A DNA stretch of 64,000 nt from Inia geoffrensis (Eukaryota; Chordata; Mammalia; Artiodactyla; Iniidae), in the NCBI GenBank assembly GCA_036417435.1, contig CM070900.1, positions 29,923,496 to 29,987,495 on the forward strand. The letters are read 5' to 3'. Positions 23,360 through 34,588 of this stretch are shown piece after piece. The translations under genes and the position numbers were made by a program. The notes under the pieces were generated by a model. It made no database searches. It worked only from the letters and a program-made list of their open reading frames with translations, and was not told the DNA's origin. Every line of letters begins with the position of its first letter. Position 1 is the stretch's first letter.

Positions 23360-23620
23360 TATAGCTTAGTAGGTAAGCCCATGGGCTCTGACCTTAGATC
23401 CTCAAGATCTGCTCTTTAAAAAGAAAAAAATTTAAAAAAAAGATCTGCTCTCTTACTCCCTGTGTAACTATGAAAGATTGATTCAATCTCTGAACTCCAG
23501 TGACGCATCTAAAAAGTAGAGGTGATGTAAGTATCCACCTCTAAAGTTGTGAAGGTTAATCACAAAGTGCAAAGTGCTTAACACAGTGCCTGACATAATT
23601 ATAACAAGAGCTAACAGGTA
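23360..23620 (+). repeat. MIR remnant carrying an A-rich insertion
   Basis: 'agcccatgggctctgacc', 'ccctgtgtaactatgaaag', 'gtgaaggttaatcac' and 'cacagtgcctgacata' follow MIR order. The normal sequence is interrupted at 23416-23439 by an A-rich segment flanked by a 12-bp direct repeat. Confidence 0.85.
23404..23451. repeat. A-rich insert with 12-bp target-site duplication
   Basis: AAGATCTGCTCT at 23404-23415 is repeated exactly at 23440-23451, enclosing 24 bases made almost entirely of A and T (TTAAAAAG, then A7, TTT, A7). It looks like a retroposition event that delivered little more than a poly(A) tail. Confidence 0.8.
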
Positions 23621-23624
23621 CAGG

Positions 23625-26600
23625 TATAAATATAACCTTAAATAACAATACAATTAATATACACATAATACAAAATTCAGAACTTCTGAGGTTTTTTTTT
23701 TTTTTCTATTTTCAGGGTCTTTTGGTTCTGTTGCATGTCTATTTTCATATCTCTGAAGTGCCTCAGGAGAAAAATCCTAAATATATAACAGATACACAAG
23801 GGCACTGTAGAACATGGGCACTGCACCTGTCATCATGTCACTCATAATCACTTTTCCCTGCTCAAATGCACACACCTGGGGAAGGTTGAAAACTCAGTCT
23901 CCTACATTACCCCCATTACAGTTGGGTAGGGAACAGCTGGCCAATTAATTTTCATGTGTTCTGGGAGGGTGGATCACCAATTGTAACTTTCAGAGGTTCT
24001 TATTTTCATTACCTTCCTATCGTTAGCACACGCTAGACTCAGGTAGTTGCTTGCTATGAGAGCTCGCACAGCTAACGTTCTAGAGGAGGATACACAGAGA
24101 GGACCACAGATCATACAAGGCAGAACCGTAACTGCATATGCTGTTCTCTTCAGACTTTTCTCCTACAAATACACAAAGTGCCTATATGTAAGCCAAGTTA
24201 GCCAAGTTATGAAACTAAATACTCTGCCAAAGATAGTAATGCATTTCCATTTGGACTAACCATGAGGTCAGGCAAAAGTCTTCCAAACATCCTCACTTAT
24301 TCTGTTTTCTAATAAAGAAAATGAAATATAGTCTTCAGGATAAGTGTGATGAATCCCCCAAATTTATCCTGAAGAGGGTGGTTCATTCTTACATAATAAA
24401 CTATATCTTCCTATCGCAAACAATTATTTTCTACTGTAATAATACTCAATAAAAATCATTTTGGGTCCATCTCTGAAGCAGTAATTTAGGAGTAGGAGAT
24501 GTTTATGGAGCCGGCTTTTCTTCTGGGACCCTGTGGTCTATGTAACTACCATTTGTCCAATAAATACAAGTCTCTTACAGTTCTATGGTGAACTCAACAG
24601 GGTTCAGGCTATTGTTTAAGGCTTTTTAAAGAATAAATATCAAATAATCTGAAAAGGCATCTTAAAGGGTAAAAGCGCAGCCATTTTTTTCCAGTTGCTA
24701 GCTGCGGAGAATCAAAGGAGAATTTTCTCCCTCTGGAAGGCAGACTTCCACTCAGACTAATGGAGAATATGCATCTTAGCAATATCTGATGTGGCACAGA
24801 GTTTCAAGATGCCAGTTCAACACCTATAATCATCCTGAAGCAAGTAGGGAGTATTGGTGCTGGAATATTGGAAGAAAATTTGGTAATCACAATTTTGGTA
24901 ATCATATATGACAATGGATGTCTACATATGCATGTATAGGTTATACGTTATGTGCATATGTGTTTATACACATATATCAAGTTTTAGGGTAGGTCAAAAG
25001 TTGTATCAGCATCTAGAATTTTGTACTTGTTGAACACATTGTCCCTCACCAGAGATGATATTGGTTGAATGGAAGCATCTCACTTCCCTTCTCAATGGGG
25101 GAGAGGAGGGGGCGGATTTTAATCATGCTTCACCAATCAGATACCAATCAGACCCTCCATTAGTTTCTTACCTAGATTTCAGAGCTTCTGTAGTCCCCAT
25201 CCTTCTATGAGGCTTGACTATTCAGCCATTCATTTGATTCTGTGACACAGCCAATATGCTTTAAATTTATTCTTCTGTTTTTCTACTTATATTAGTCAGT
25301 ATTGGCCTCTGTTGCGTGCAACTAATGGTTTCTGAATCATGACGTATACACCCTCCCATGCTTCCTGCAACTTCCCACTTTGCAAAACTGAACACAGGAA
25401 ATGTGTTCTCTCCCGCCACCATAAAAAGCAAGACTACCCTGGATTTCACTTTTAAAAGTCTCACATTCACTTACATTCATAAACTACTCTTTTGAGACCA
25501 ATGAAACTGATCTACCTATGTGTTTTATTTTCCACTTTCCTACCTACTAAAAACTTAAAAAAAAAAAAATTAACTTCATTGATTTTGAAACACTAATCTT
25601 TTCTCAGCACTTGGACAGAACCTGACTCTATACAAATAGGTTAGTTCCTCTATTTGGACATCAGTAGCAATATTTTTCCAAGTTTTAAATCATCCACATA
25701 ACATGTTAAATTATAGTGCCTCTCTTTCTTCTCTGACAGATTCCAACCTTTTGAGTCTCTGCCTTCTTTCTTTGCTACAATAAATTGATCCTTTAAAGCA
25801 TCCAGGTGCAAATGAATTAATGGTCTTCTATTGTGAGTGAGAGTGATGGAAGCCCTCCCCCCTCCTCCTCCACATTGAGGTCCCTTCCCCTCCTGAGAAA
25901 CCCACATATCAATTAAACTCACCTGCTAATTAAAAGCTTGTTTGGAAAAATCCTTGCTAGTTAGATGCAAAAGAAAAATGTAAAGGTGTCTAAAAATAGA
26001 GGCTTTGAATGTCAATTACTTACTTCCTCCTCAGTTCCTGGTTCCTCGGGTTGAATTGATCGCTGGTGAAGAGCTGGGAGAGGGAAAAAAGAAAGAAAAA
26101 AGAGGCTTTTTCACCTATATTTCCCCGAGAGTATATCATTGGTTTAGTAACTTCAGCTCTTTGACAGCAATATCAAGATACACAGTTTTTATTCATGAGA
26201 CGAAAATACCATCTCTCACTCCTTCTCATACAGCCACACAGATTTCCTGTACAAAGGAGTAGAAACCACAGTTCTCACATGTTGACTGTCAACAGTCAAG
26301 CCAGAGCTTTTGTGAGCTGGAATATCAAATGAATAAAAGTGAATGTGGAAAGGATGCTAGGTTTTCTTCCTTAATGACACCAGCTCCTAGATCTTCCACC
26401 ACCACTCCTTCCTATCTGCTTTTTCTGAGAAATGGGTCCTAAGGGCAGATTTATATGAACACTCTTTCTTTTCTACCCCAGACTTAAAAGCTATATTGCT
26501 CTGAAGTAACATGCTAAGTACCAAACTATACAAACTAAAAGAAAATTATAAAAATAGAACTCAGGAGACAGGGAAAGTCACAGGTATGAACAAAGACCTT

Positions 26601-26650
26601 CTAAATGTACCAGACAATGAGAACAAATTAAATTATTATCTGCCTTAGAA
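23625..26650. other. Unassigned stretch of about 3 kb
   Basis: No recognised gene or named repeat. A poly-T run followed by CAG at about 23692-23716 looks like a splice acceptor but has no donor nearby. Around 24870-24905 'ttggtaatca' is duplicated at short spacing. Confidence 0.5.
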
Positions 26651-26654
26651 AATG

Positions 26655-27080
26655 ACAGCTAATTGATCCATTTACTCATTCACTCAGTAGATTTTTGTTA
26701 AAGGTCCACTCTTTGGTAGTCACTGAGTTAGGTGGTGGTGTTAGAATTGTAATTACAATCTAGTCCCAGCCCTCGGGGAGTTTACAGTCTAGAAAAGAAA
26801 CTTAGAGTAATGGAAATTACAATAGCATGTGACAAAGCTGGTAACAGGACAAACACAGGCAGCTAAACCAGATATGGAAGGTTAAACAAAGGCTTTTAGG
26901 AATGGCTACAGTTAAACTAAAGACAAAAGGTTGAAGATAAAGTACACAGGAAGGAGAATAAGAAGAGAGAAAAAGACATTCCAATGCTGTTGAATGGGCA
27001 CCATGAAAGAGACCATGACACTTTTGGGGAACTGTCCATACTTCTTTGGACCGGGAGCACAGAGAGTGAAGGAAAAACCC
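26655..27080 (-). repeat. L2-like LINE remnant
   Basis: 'cccagccctcggggagttta', 'cagtctagaaaagaaac' and 'acagctggtaa'-like sequence followed by 'gacattccaatgctgttg' correspond by eye to the antisense of the L2 3' region. Strongly diverged. Confidence 0.5.
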
Positions 27081-27534
27081 AGAGAAACACCAAAATACGA
27101 TGGTATTTTAAACTGCCTTTTGCAATAATCATAAATTAGAGAGTTTTTTTAATAATAGGAAAGGACAAAGATTCTCCATTTCAGGATTTCCTTTATTATG
27201 TGCAAAACCAAAACAGGGCATGTTTAGGTGGCTATGAAAAATACTGTTTACAAAAAATTGGGGGATTTAACTGATTTCACATAACTGAAGCCCGAAATAG
27301 ATATATTCCATAGAGATTTAAATTCACAGGATTAAGGCAGACTGCATGTCACAGGATGAAGATAATATATTGACTAATATAGCAAAGCCCTGTAAAAACA
27401 TCAACGCTTCATGGAAAAAAAATGATTTTCTAATATGTTTATATTCAAAAATAGAACATGGTTTTGAAAAACGAGAAGATACACGCACACAATGGAATAC
27501 TGCATATCAATGAGATGAAAGTTACTTTTCAATT
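27081..27534. other. Unassigned stretch
   Basis: Mostly unassigned. 'cacaatggaatactgcatat' near 27488 resembles a short L1 3' fragment. Confidence 0.45.
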
Positions 27535-27670
27535 CAGTTAAGAATTACTGAGCACCTACTATGTGTCAAGCATTTTAATAGGCTCTAGGGCAATCACAGT
27601 TGATGAATAATGCAGTCAGGTCCTGAAGCTGAAAAACTAACAGGGAAGCTAGATTATTAAAAAGAACCCT
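27535..27670 (-). repeat. MIR- or L2-like 3'-end remnant
   Basis: 'ttactgagcacctactatgt' followed by 'gtcaagcatttt' is the antisense of the shared MIR/L2 3' end. Sequence after it is less clear. Confidence 0.55.
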
Positions 27671-27679
27671 CAGCAAGTG

Positions 27680-27810
27680 CTCAGTGTTATAATATGTTCC
27701 CTCTATTCTATTACCTAGAATATAAGGCAAGTAACATTTCTTATTCACAGCTGTATCCCTGGTGCCTAAAATAGTGCCCAGCACGGTGATTAAGTTAAAC
27801 ATGTAATGTG
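27680..27810 (+). repeat. L2 3'-end remnant
   Basis: 'cacagctgtatccctggtgc', followed by 'ctaaaatagtgcccagcac', fits the sense L2 3' terminus. It faces the preceding fragment. Confidence 0.65.
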
Positions 27811-27959
27811 CATCTTGATGAGTGGTCTCTGGATCTGAGGGCTTAAACTCCAGCTTCAATGTAACACTAAGGTTCAAGGCCTTCTATTTTTTCCATATCT
27901 TGTTGTTGTTTGAGGCCAGAAGAAACTGTCCTAGCTGTGAAATCCAAAGTTCTTAGATT

Positions 27960-28510
27960 AAATCCTATGGCCCCAAATTAATCCTCCAAGTTTGCAAATC
28001 ACCTTCCAATGGTTTATAATTTCAATGAAAATAAAATTACAACTTCATACCAAGGTCTATTGTCCCCGTGATGATACCTTCACCTTCATGTCAGCATTCC
28101 TCTGACATTTTCTACACTCTAGACACATGGACTTTCTATTCATCACGTACATCACACGTTTTCATTTTATGGCTTTTGCCCTTTTCTCTCGATCTGGAAT
28201 GCTCTTCTCCAAGAACTTTGCACGGTTCACTTTATCATAAAGGTCTCAGACAGAATGTCCCGTCTTCAATGAGGCCTTCTCTGACCATCCTTTTAAAATG
28301 GCCACACTCACCCATCAGTATTATTCTATCACGTCATCCTGCTTTATATTCTTCATAGCAATTCTTATTATTTGACATTTTCCTCTTGCTTGTGTCTCTT
28401 CCCAGCCGCTACAACTAGCCTGTTAGCTCCATAAAGGAAATGATATTCTTTATCATTAAAGGGTGCCTTGCATATAGCAAGTACTTAATAAATATTTGTT
28501 TACTGCATAA
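27960..28510 (+). repeat. L2 LINE remnant (3' portion)
   Basis: 'tcgatctggaatgctcttct', 'ttcaatgaggccttctctga', 'agcctgttagctccataaag', 'agtacttaataaatatttgt' occur in L2 3' order on the sense strand. Confidence 0.82.
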
Positions 28511-28689
28511 ATGAATAAATTATCCAAAGATAAGCAGACCTTCATTTAAGTTGAGAGAAACTATGGATATTGCTATCTCTAACAGAAAATTCAGGGCAGG
28601 AGCCATAATGTTACAACTAATCCATTTTTTAGTGGTGTAGAACTACATTATAGGTGTAAAGTTGGGATCCATTCTTCAAAGGTATATTT

Positions 28690-29030
28690 AAAAAGAATCT
28701 ATAATGGACTTGGAGGGCATTATGCTAAGTGAAAGAACTCAGACAAATTACTGTATGATATCACATATGTGGAATATAAAAAATATAACAAACTAGAGAA
28801 TAAAACAAGAAGCAGACTCATAGATACAGAGAATAAACCAGTGGTTACCACTGGGGAGAGGGAAGGGGGGAGAGGCAAGATAGGTGTAGGTAAAAAGAAA
28901 AAGGGTTATTATGGGATTATATGAAATCATGTACGTGAAACTTTTGAAAACTATAAAGCACTATAGAATTTAAAGAACCTTCCATTCAATTAAAAATATT
29001 AAAATAAAAACTATTTTAAAGAAAAAAAAT
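28690..29030 (+). mobile_element. L1 3'-end fragment, plus strand
   Basis: 'cattatgctaagtgaaaga', 'gtatgatatcacatatgtgg', 'agcagactcatagatacaga', 'ccagtggttaccactgggga' match the end of ORF2 and the 3' UTR of cetartiodactyl L1s. A degraded A-rich tail ends near 29030. It is heavily 5'-truncated. Confidence 0.85.
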
Positions 29031-29069
29031 CCATAAACATTTTGCCCACTCCCTCTCCCCTCCCCTCAT

Positions 29070-29080
29070 AAAAAGTACTT
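29070..29080. repeat. Target-site duplication of the minus-strand L1 (tail side)
   Basis: AAAAAGTACTT here is repeated exactly at 36480-36490. The following T-run (29079-29086) is the poly(A) tail of the minus-strand L1, sharing its first bases with the duplication. Confidence 0.9.
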
Positions 29081-29190
29081 TTTTTTAACATCTTCATTGA
29101 GCGTAATTGCTTTACAATGTTGTGTTAGTTTCTGCTGTATAACAGTGAATCAGCATATGTATAAATATAACCCTATATCCCCTCCCTCTT

Positions 29191-29395
29191 TTTTTTTTTT
29201 TTTGTGTTACGCGGGCCTGTCACTGTTGTGGCCTCTCCCATTGCGGAGCACAGGCTCCGGACGCGCAGGCTCAGCGGCCATGGCTCATGGGCCTAGCTGC
29301 TCCGCGGCATGTGGGATCTTCGCGGACCGGGGCACGAACCCGTGTCCCCTGCATCGGCAGGCGGACGCTCAACCACTGCGCCACCAGGGAAGCCC
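29191..29395 (-). mobile_element. CHR-type SINE, short form (in L1 3' UTR)
   Basis: Reverse-complement copy from a T-run through 'gcctgtcactgttgtggcct' to 'gccaccagggaagccc'. The 13-bp duplication TCCCCTCCCTCTT at 29178-29190 is repeated at 29396-29408, both in L1 3' UTR sequence. Confidence 0.96.
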
Positions 29396-29641
29396 TCCCC
29401 TCCCTCTTACATCGCCCTCCCACCATCCCTATCCCACACCTCTAGGTATGGAGCTGACCTCCCTGTGCGATACAGCTGCTTCCCACTAGCTATCTATTTT
29501 ACATTTGGTAGTGTGTATATGTCCGTGCCACTCTCTCACTTCATCCCAGCCTACCCTTCCACCTTCCAGTGTCCTCAAGTCCATTCTCTATGTCTGTGTC
29601 TTTATTCCTGTCCTGCCCCTAGGTTTTTCAGAACTTTTTTT

Positions 29642-32600
29642 TTAGATTCCATATATATGTGTTAGCATACGGTATTTGTTTTTCCCTTTCTCATTTACTT
29701 CACTCTGTATGACAGTCTCTAGGTCCATCCACCTCACTACAAATAACAATTTCATTCCTTTTTATGGCTGAAAAATATTCCATTGTATACATGTGCCACA
29801 TCTTCTTTATCCATTCATCTGTCGATAGACACTTAGGTTGCTTCCATGTCCTGGTTATTGTAAACAGAACTGTAATGAGCATTGTGGTACATGACTCTTT
29901 TCGAACTATGGTTTTCTCAGGGTATATGCCCCGTAGTGGGATTGCTGGGTTGTATAGTAGTTCCATTTTCAGTTTTTTAAGGAACCTCCATACTGTTCTC
30001 CATAGTGGCTGTATCAATTTACATTCCCACCAACAGTGCAAGAGGGTTCCCTTTTCTCCACACCCTCTCCAGCATTTATTGTTTCTAGATTTTTTTCTTT
30101 TTTTTTTTTTTTTTTGCGGTACATGGGCCTCTCACTGTTGTGGCCTCTCCCGTTGCGGAGCACAGGCTCCGGATGCACAGGCTCAGCAGCCATGGCTCAC
30201 AGGCCTAGCCGCTCTGTGGCATGTGGGATCTTCCTGGATCGGGGCACGAACCCGTGTCCCCTGCATCGGCAGGCGGAATCTCAACCACTGTGCCACCAGG
30301 GAAGCCCTTGTTTCTAGATTTTTTGATGATGGCCATTCTGACCGGTGTGAAGTGATACCTCATTGTAGTTTTGTTTTGCATTTCTTTCATGATTAGGAAC
30401 GTTGAGCATCCTTTCATGTGTTTGTTGGCAATTTGTATATCTTCTTTGGAGAAATGTCTATTTAGGTATTTTGCACATTTTTGGATTGGGTTGTTTGTTT
30501 TTTTGACGTTGAGCTGCATGAGCTACTTGTAAATTTGGGAGATTAATCCTTTGTCAGTTGCTTTGTTTGCAAATACTTTCTCCCATTCTGAGGGTTGTCT
30601 TTTTGTCTTGTTCATGGTTTCCTTTGCTGCACAAAAGCTTTTAAGTTTCATTAGATCCCATGTGTTTACTTTTGATTTTATTTCCATTCCTCTAGGAGGT
30701 GGGTTAAAAAGATCTTGCTTTGATTTATGTCAAAGAGCGTTGTTCCTATGATTTCCTCTAACAGTTTTACAGTGTCTGGCCTTACATTTAGGTCTTTAAT
30801 CCATTTTGAGCTTATTTTTGTGTATGGTGTTAGGGAGTGTTCTAATTTCATTCTTTTACATGTAGCTGTCCAGCTTTTAAGCACCACTTATTGAAGAGGC
30901 TGTCTTTTCTCCACTATATATTCTTGCCTCCTTTATCAAAGATAAGGTGACCATATGTGCATGGGTTTATTCCTGGGCTTTCTATATCTGTTCCATTCAT
31001 CTATATTTCTGTTTTTGTGCCACTACCATACTGTCTTGATTACTGTAGATCTGTAGTATAGTCTGAAGTCAGGGAGCCTGATTCCTCCATTTTTCTTTCA
31101 CAAGGTTGCTTTGGCTATTCAAGGTCTTTTGTGTTTCCATACAAATTGTGAAATCTTTGTTCTAGTTCTGTAAATGCCACTGGTACTTTGATAGGGATTG
31201 CATTGAATCTGTAGATTGCTTTGGGTAGTAGAGTCATTTTCACAATGTTGATTCTTCCAATCCAAGAACATGGTATATCTCTCCATCTATCTGTATCCTT
31301 AATTTCTTTCAACAGTGTCTTATAGTTTTCTGCATACAGGTCTTTTGTCTCCTTAGGTAGGTTTATTCCTAGGTATTTTATTCCTTCTGTTGCAATGGTA
31401 AATGGGAGTGTTTCCTTAATTTCTCTTTCAGATTATTCATCATTAGTGTATAGGAATGCCAGAGAGTTCTGTGCATTAATTTTGTATGCTGCTACTTTAC
31501 CAAATTCATTGATTAGCTCTGGTAGTTTTCTGGTAGCATCTTTAGGATTCTCTATGTATAGTATCATGTCATCTGCAAACAGTGACAGCTGTGCTTCTTT
31601 TCTTATTTGGATTCTTTTTCTTTCTTTTTTCTTCTCTGATTGCTGTGACTAAAACTTCCAAAACTATGTTGAATAACAGTGGTGAGATTGGGCAACCTTG
31701 CCTTGTTCCTGATCTTAGAAGAAATGTTTTCGGCTGTTCACCACTGAGAACGATGTTGGCTGTGGGTTTGTCATATATGGCCTTTACTATGTTGGGGTAA
31801 GTTCTCTCTAATGCCTACTTCCTGGGAAGTTTTTTTTATCATAAATCACCGTTGAATTGTGTCAAAAGCTTTTTCTGTGTCTATTAGATGATCATATGGT
31901 TGTATCCTTCAGTTTGTTAATATGGTGTATCACATTGATTGACTTGCATATATTGAAGAATCCTTGCATCCCTGGGATAAACACCACTTGATCGTGGTGT
32001 ATGATCCTTTTAATGTGCTGCTGGATTCTGTTTGCTAGTAATTTGTTGAGGATTTTTGCATCTATGTTCATCAATGATAATGGCTGTATTTTTCTTTTTT
32101 TGTGACATCTTTGTCTGGCTTTGGTATCAGTGTGATGGTGGCCTCACAGAATGAGTTTGGGAGTGTTCCTCCCTCTGCAATTTTTTGGAAGAGTTTGAGA
32201 AGGACAGGTGTTAGCTCTTCTCTAAATGCTTGATAGAATTCGCCTGTGAAGCCATCTGCTCCTGGGCTTTTGTTTGTTGGAAGATTTTTAATCACAGTCT
32301 CAATTTCACTGCTTGTGATTGGTCTGTTTATATTTTCTATTTCTTCCTGGTCAGTGTTGGAAGGTTGTGCTTTTTGAAGAATTTGTCCATTTTATTGGCA
32401 TATAGTTGCTTGTAGTAATATCTCATGATCCTTTGTATTTCTACAGTCTCAGATATTGCTTTTCCTTTTTTATTTCTCCTTCTGTTGATTTGAGTCTTCT
32501 CCCTTTTTTTCTTGATGAGTCTGGCTAATGGTTTATCTCCTCAAAGAACCAGCTTTTAGTTTTACTGATCTTTGCTATTGTTTCCTTCATTCCTTTGCAT

Positions 32601-33631
32601 TTATTTCTGATCCGACCTTTATGATTTCTTTCCTTCTGCTAACTCTGGGGTTTTTTTGTTCTTATTTCTCTAACTGCTTTAGGTGTAATGTTAGGTTGTG
32701 GATTTAAGATGTTTCTTGTTTCTTGAGGTAGGGCTGTATTGCTATAAACTTCCCTCTTAGAACTGCTTTTGCTGCATCCCATAGGTTTTGGATCATCGTG
32801 TTTTTGTTGTAGTTTGTCTCTAGGTATTTTATTTCCTCTTTGATTTATTCAGTGACCTCTTGGTTATTTAGTAATGTATTGTTTAGCCTCCATGTGTTTG
32901 TAGTTTTTACAGTTTTTTTCCTGTAGTTGATATGTAGTCCCTTAGCATTGTGGTTGGAAAAGATACCTGATACAATTTCAATTTTCTTAAAATTACCGAG
33001 GCTTGATTTGTGACACAAGATATGGTCGGTCCCGGAGAATGTTGCATGACTACTTGAGAAGTAACTGTATTCTGTTGCTTTTGGATGGAATGTCCTATGA
33101 ATATCAATTAAGTCCATCTTGCTTAATGTGTCACTTAAAGCTTGTGTTTCCTTATTTTCATTTTCGATGATCTGTCCATTGGTGAAAATGGGGTGTTAAA
33201 GTCCCCTATTATGACTGTGTTACTATCGATTTCCCCTTTTATCGCTGTTAGCATTTGCCTTGTGTATTGAGGTGCTCCTATGTTGGGTGCATAAATATTT
33301 ACAATGATTATATCTTCTTCTTGAATTGATCCCTTGATCATTATGTAGTGTCCTTCTTTGTCTCTTGTAATAGTCTTTATTTTAAAGTCTATTTTGTCTG
33401 ATATGAGAATTGCTACTCCAGCTTTCTTCTGATTTCCATTTGCATGGAATATCTCTTCCATTCCCTCACTTTCAGTCTGTATGTGTCCCTAGGTCTGAAG
33501 TGGGTCTCTTGTAGACAGCACATATACAGGTCTTGTTTTTGTATCCATTCAGCCAGTCTATGTCTTTTGGTTGGAGCATTTAATCCATTTATATTTAAGG
33601 TAATTATTGGTATGTATCTTCCTATTACCAT
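29642..33631 (-). pseudogene. L1 ORF2 (endonuclease / reverse transcriptase) remnant
   Basis: The start at 33631 gives MVIGRYIPIITLNINGLNAP, the usual L1 ORF2 beginning, and the stop is TAA at 29644-29642. The APE-like endonuclease segment lies at about 32850-33631, with QETHF near the start and IIGDFNTPF further on. The reverse transcriptase is split over several frames; it retains [14 protein letters not shown] and the catalytic FADD codons at 31568-31579. The C-terminal domain with [16 protein letters not shown] lies at about 29700-30041. A SINE at 30096-30307 interrupts the 3' third. Frameshifts separate most blocks, so no functional protein can be made. Confidence 0.96.
30096..30307 (-). 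mobile_element. CHR-type SINE, short form (in L1 ORF2)
   Basis: Reverse-complement copy with a long T-run (one C) and the end 'gccaccagggaagccc'. The 17-bp duplication TTGTTTCTAGATTTTTT at 30079-30095 is exactly repeated at 30308-30324. The target belongs to L1 ORF2, so this SINE is younger than the L1. Confidence 0.97.
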
Positions 33632-33689
33632 TTTCTTAATTGTTTGGGTTTGTTTTTGAAGGTGTTTCTCTTCTTCTTGTGTTTCCTGG

Positions 33690-34588
33690 CTACAGAAGTT
33701 CCTTTAGCATTGTTGTAAAGCTGGTTTGGTGGTGCTGAATTCTCTTAACTTTTGCTTGTCTCTAAAGGTTTTCATTTCTCTGTCAAATCTGAATGAGATC
33801 CTTGCTGGGTAGAGTAATCTTGGTTGTAGGTTTTTTCCTTTCATCACTTTAAATATGTCCTGCCACTGCCTTCTGGCTTGCAGGGTTTCTGCTGAAAGAT
33901 CAGCTGTTAACCTTATGGGGATTCCCTTGTATGTTATTTGTTGCTTTTCCCTTGCTGCTTTTAATATTTTCTCTTTGTATTTAATTTTTGATCATTTGAT
34001 TAATATGTGTCTTGGTGTGTTTCTCCTTGAATTTATCCTGTGTGGGACTCTCTGCGCTTCCTGGACTTGATTGACTATTTCCTTTCCCATGTTAGGGAAG
34101 TTTTCCACTATAATCTCTTCAAATATTTTCTCAGTCCCTTTCTTTTTCTCTTCTTCTGGGACCCCTACAATTTGAATGTTGCTGCATTTAATGTTGTCCC
34201 AGAGGTCTCTGAGACTGTCCTTAATCCTTTTCATTCTTTTTTTTTTTTTTTTTTTATTCTGCTCTGCAGTAGTTATTTCCACTATTTTATCTTCCAGGTC
34301 ACTTATCCATTCCTCTGCCTCAGTCACTCTGCTATTGATTCCTTCTAGAGAATTTTTAATTTAATTTATTGTGTTGTTCATCATTGTTTGTTTGCACTTT
34401 AGTTCTTCTAGGTCCTTATTAAATGCTTCTTGTGTTTTCTCCATTCTATTTCCAAGATTTTGGATTACCTTTACTATCATTACTTTGAATTCTTTTTCAG
34501 GTAGACTGCCTATTTCCTCTTCATTTGTCTGGTCTGGTGGGTTTTTACCTTGCTCCTTCATCTGCTGTATATTTCTCTGTCTCCTCAT
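33690..34588 (-). pseudogene. L1 ORF1 (RNA-binding chaperone) remnant
   Basis: The start at 34588 gives MRRQRNIQQMKEQGKN, equivalent to the ORF1 start of the plus-strand L1; an upstream in-frame ATG exists at 34639 but lies in the leader. The N-terminal coiled-coil region (to about 34361) contains EFKVMIVKVIQNLGNRM and then hits a stop. A second open block, 33992-34327, carries the end of the coiled coil, a K-rich run and the start of the RRM (IQIVGVPEEE). The C-terminal part continues in other frames to the stop TAG at 33692-33690. The protein would normally be about 300 residues and form trimers on L1 RNA; this copy is broken. Confidence 0.93.

Noticed and set aside
23692..23760. Poly-T followed by CAG as a splice acceptor
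   Set aside because: No donor or open exon follows within a reasonable distance.
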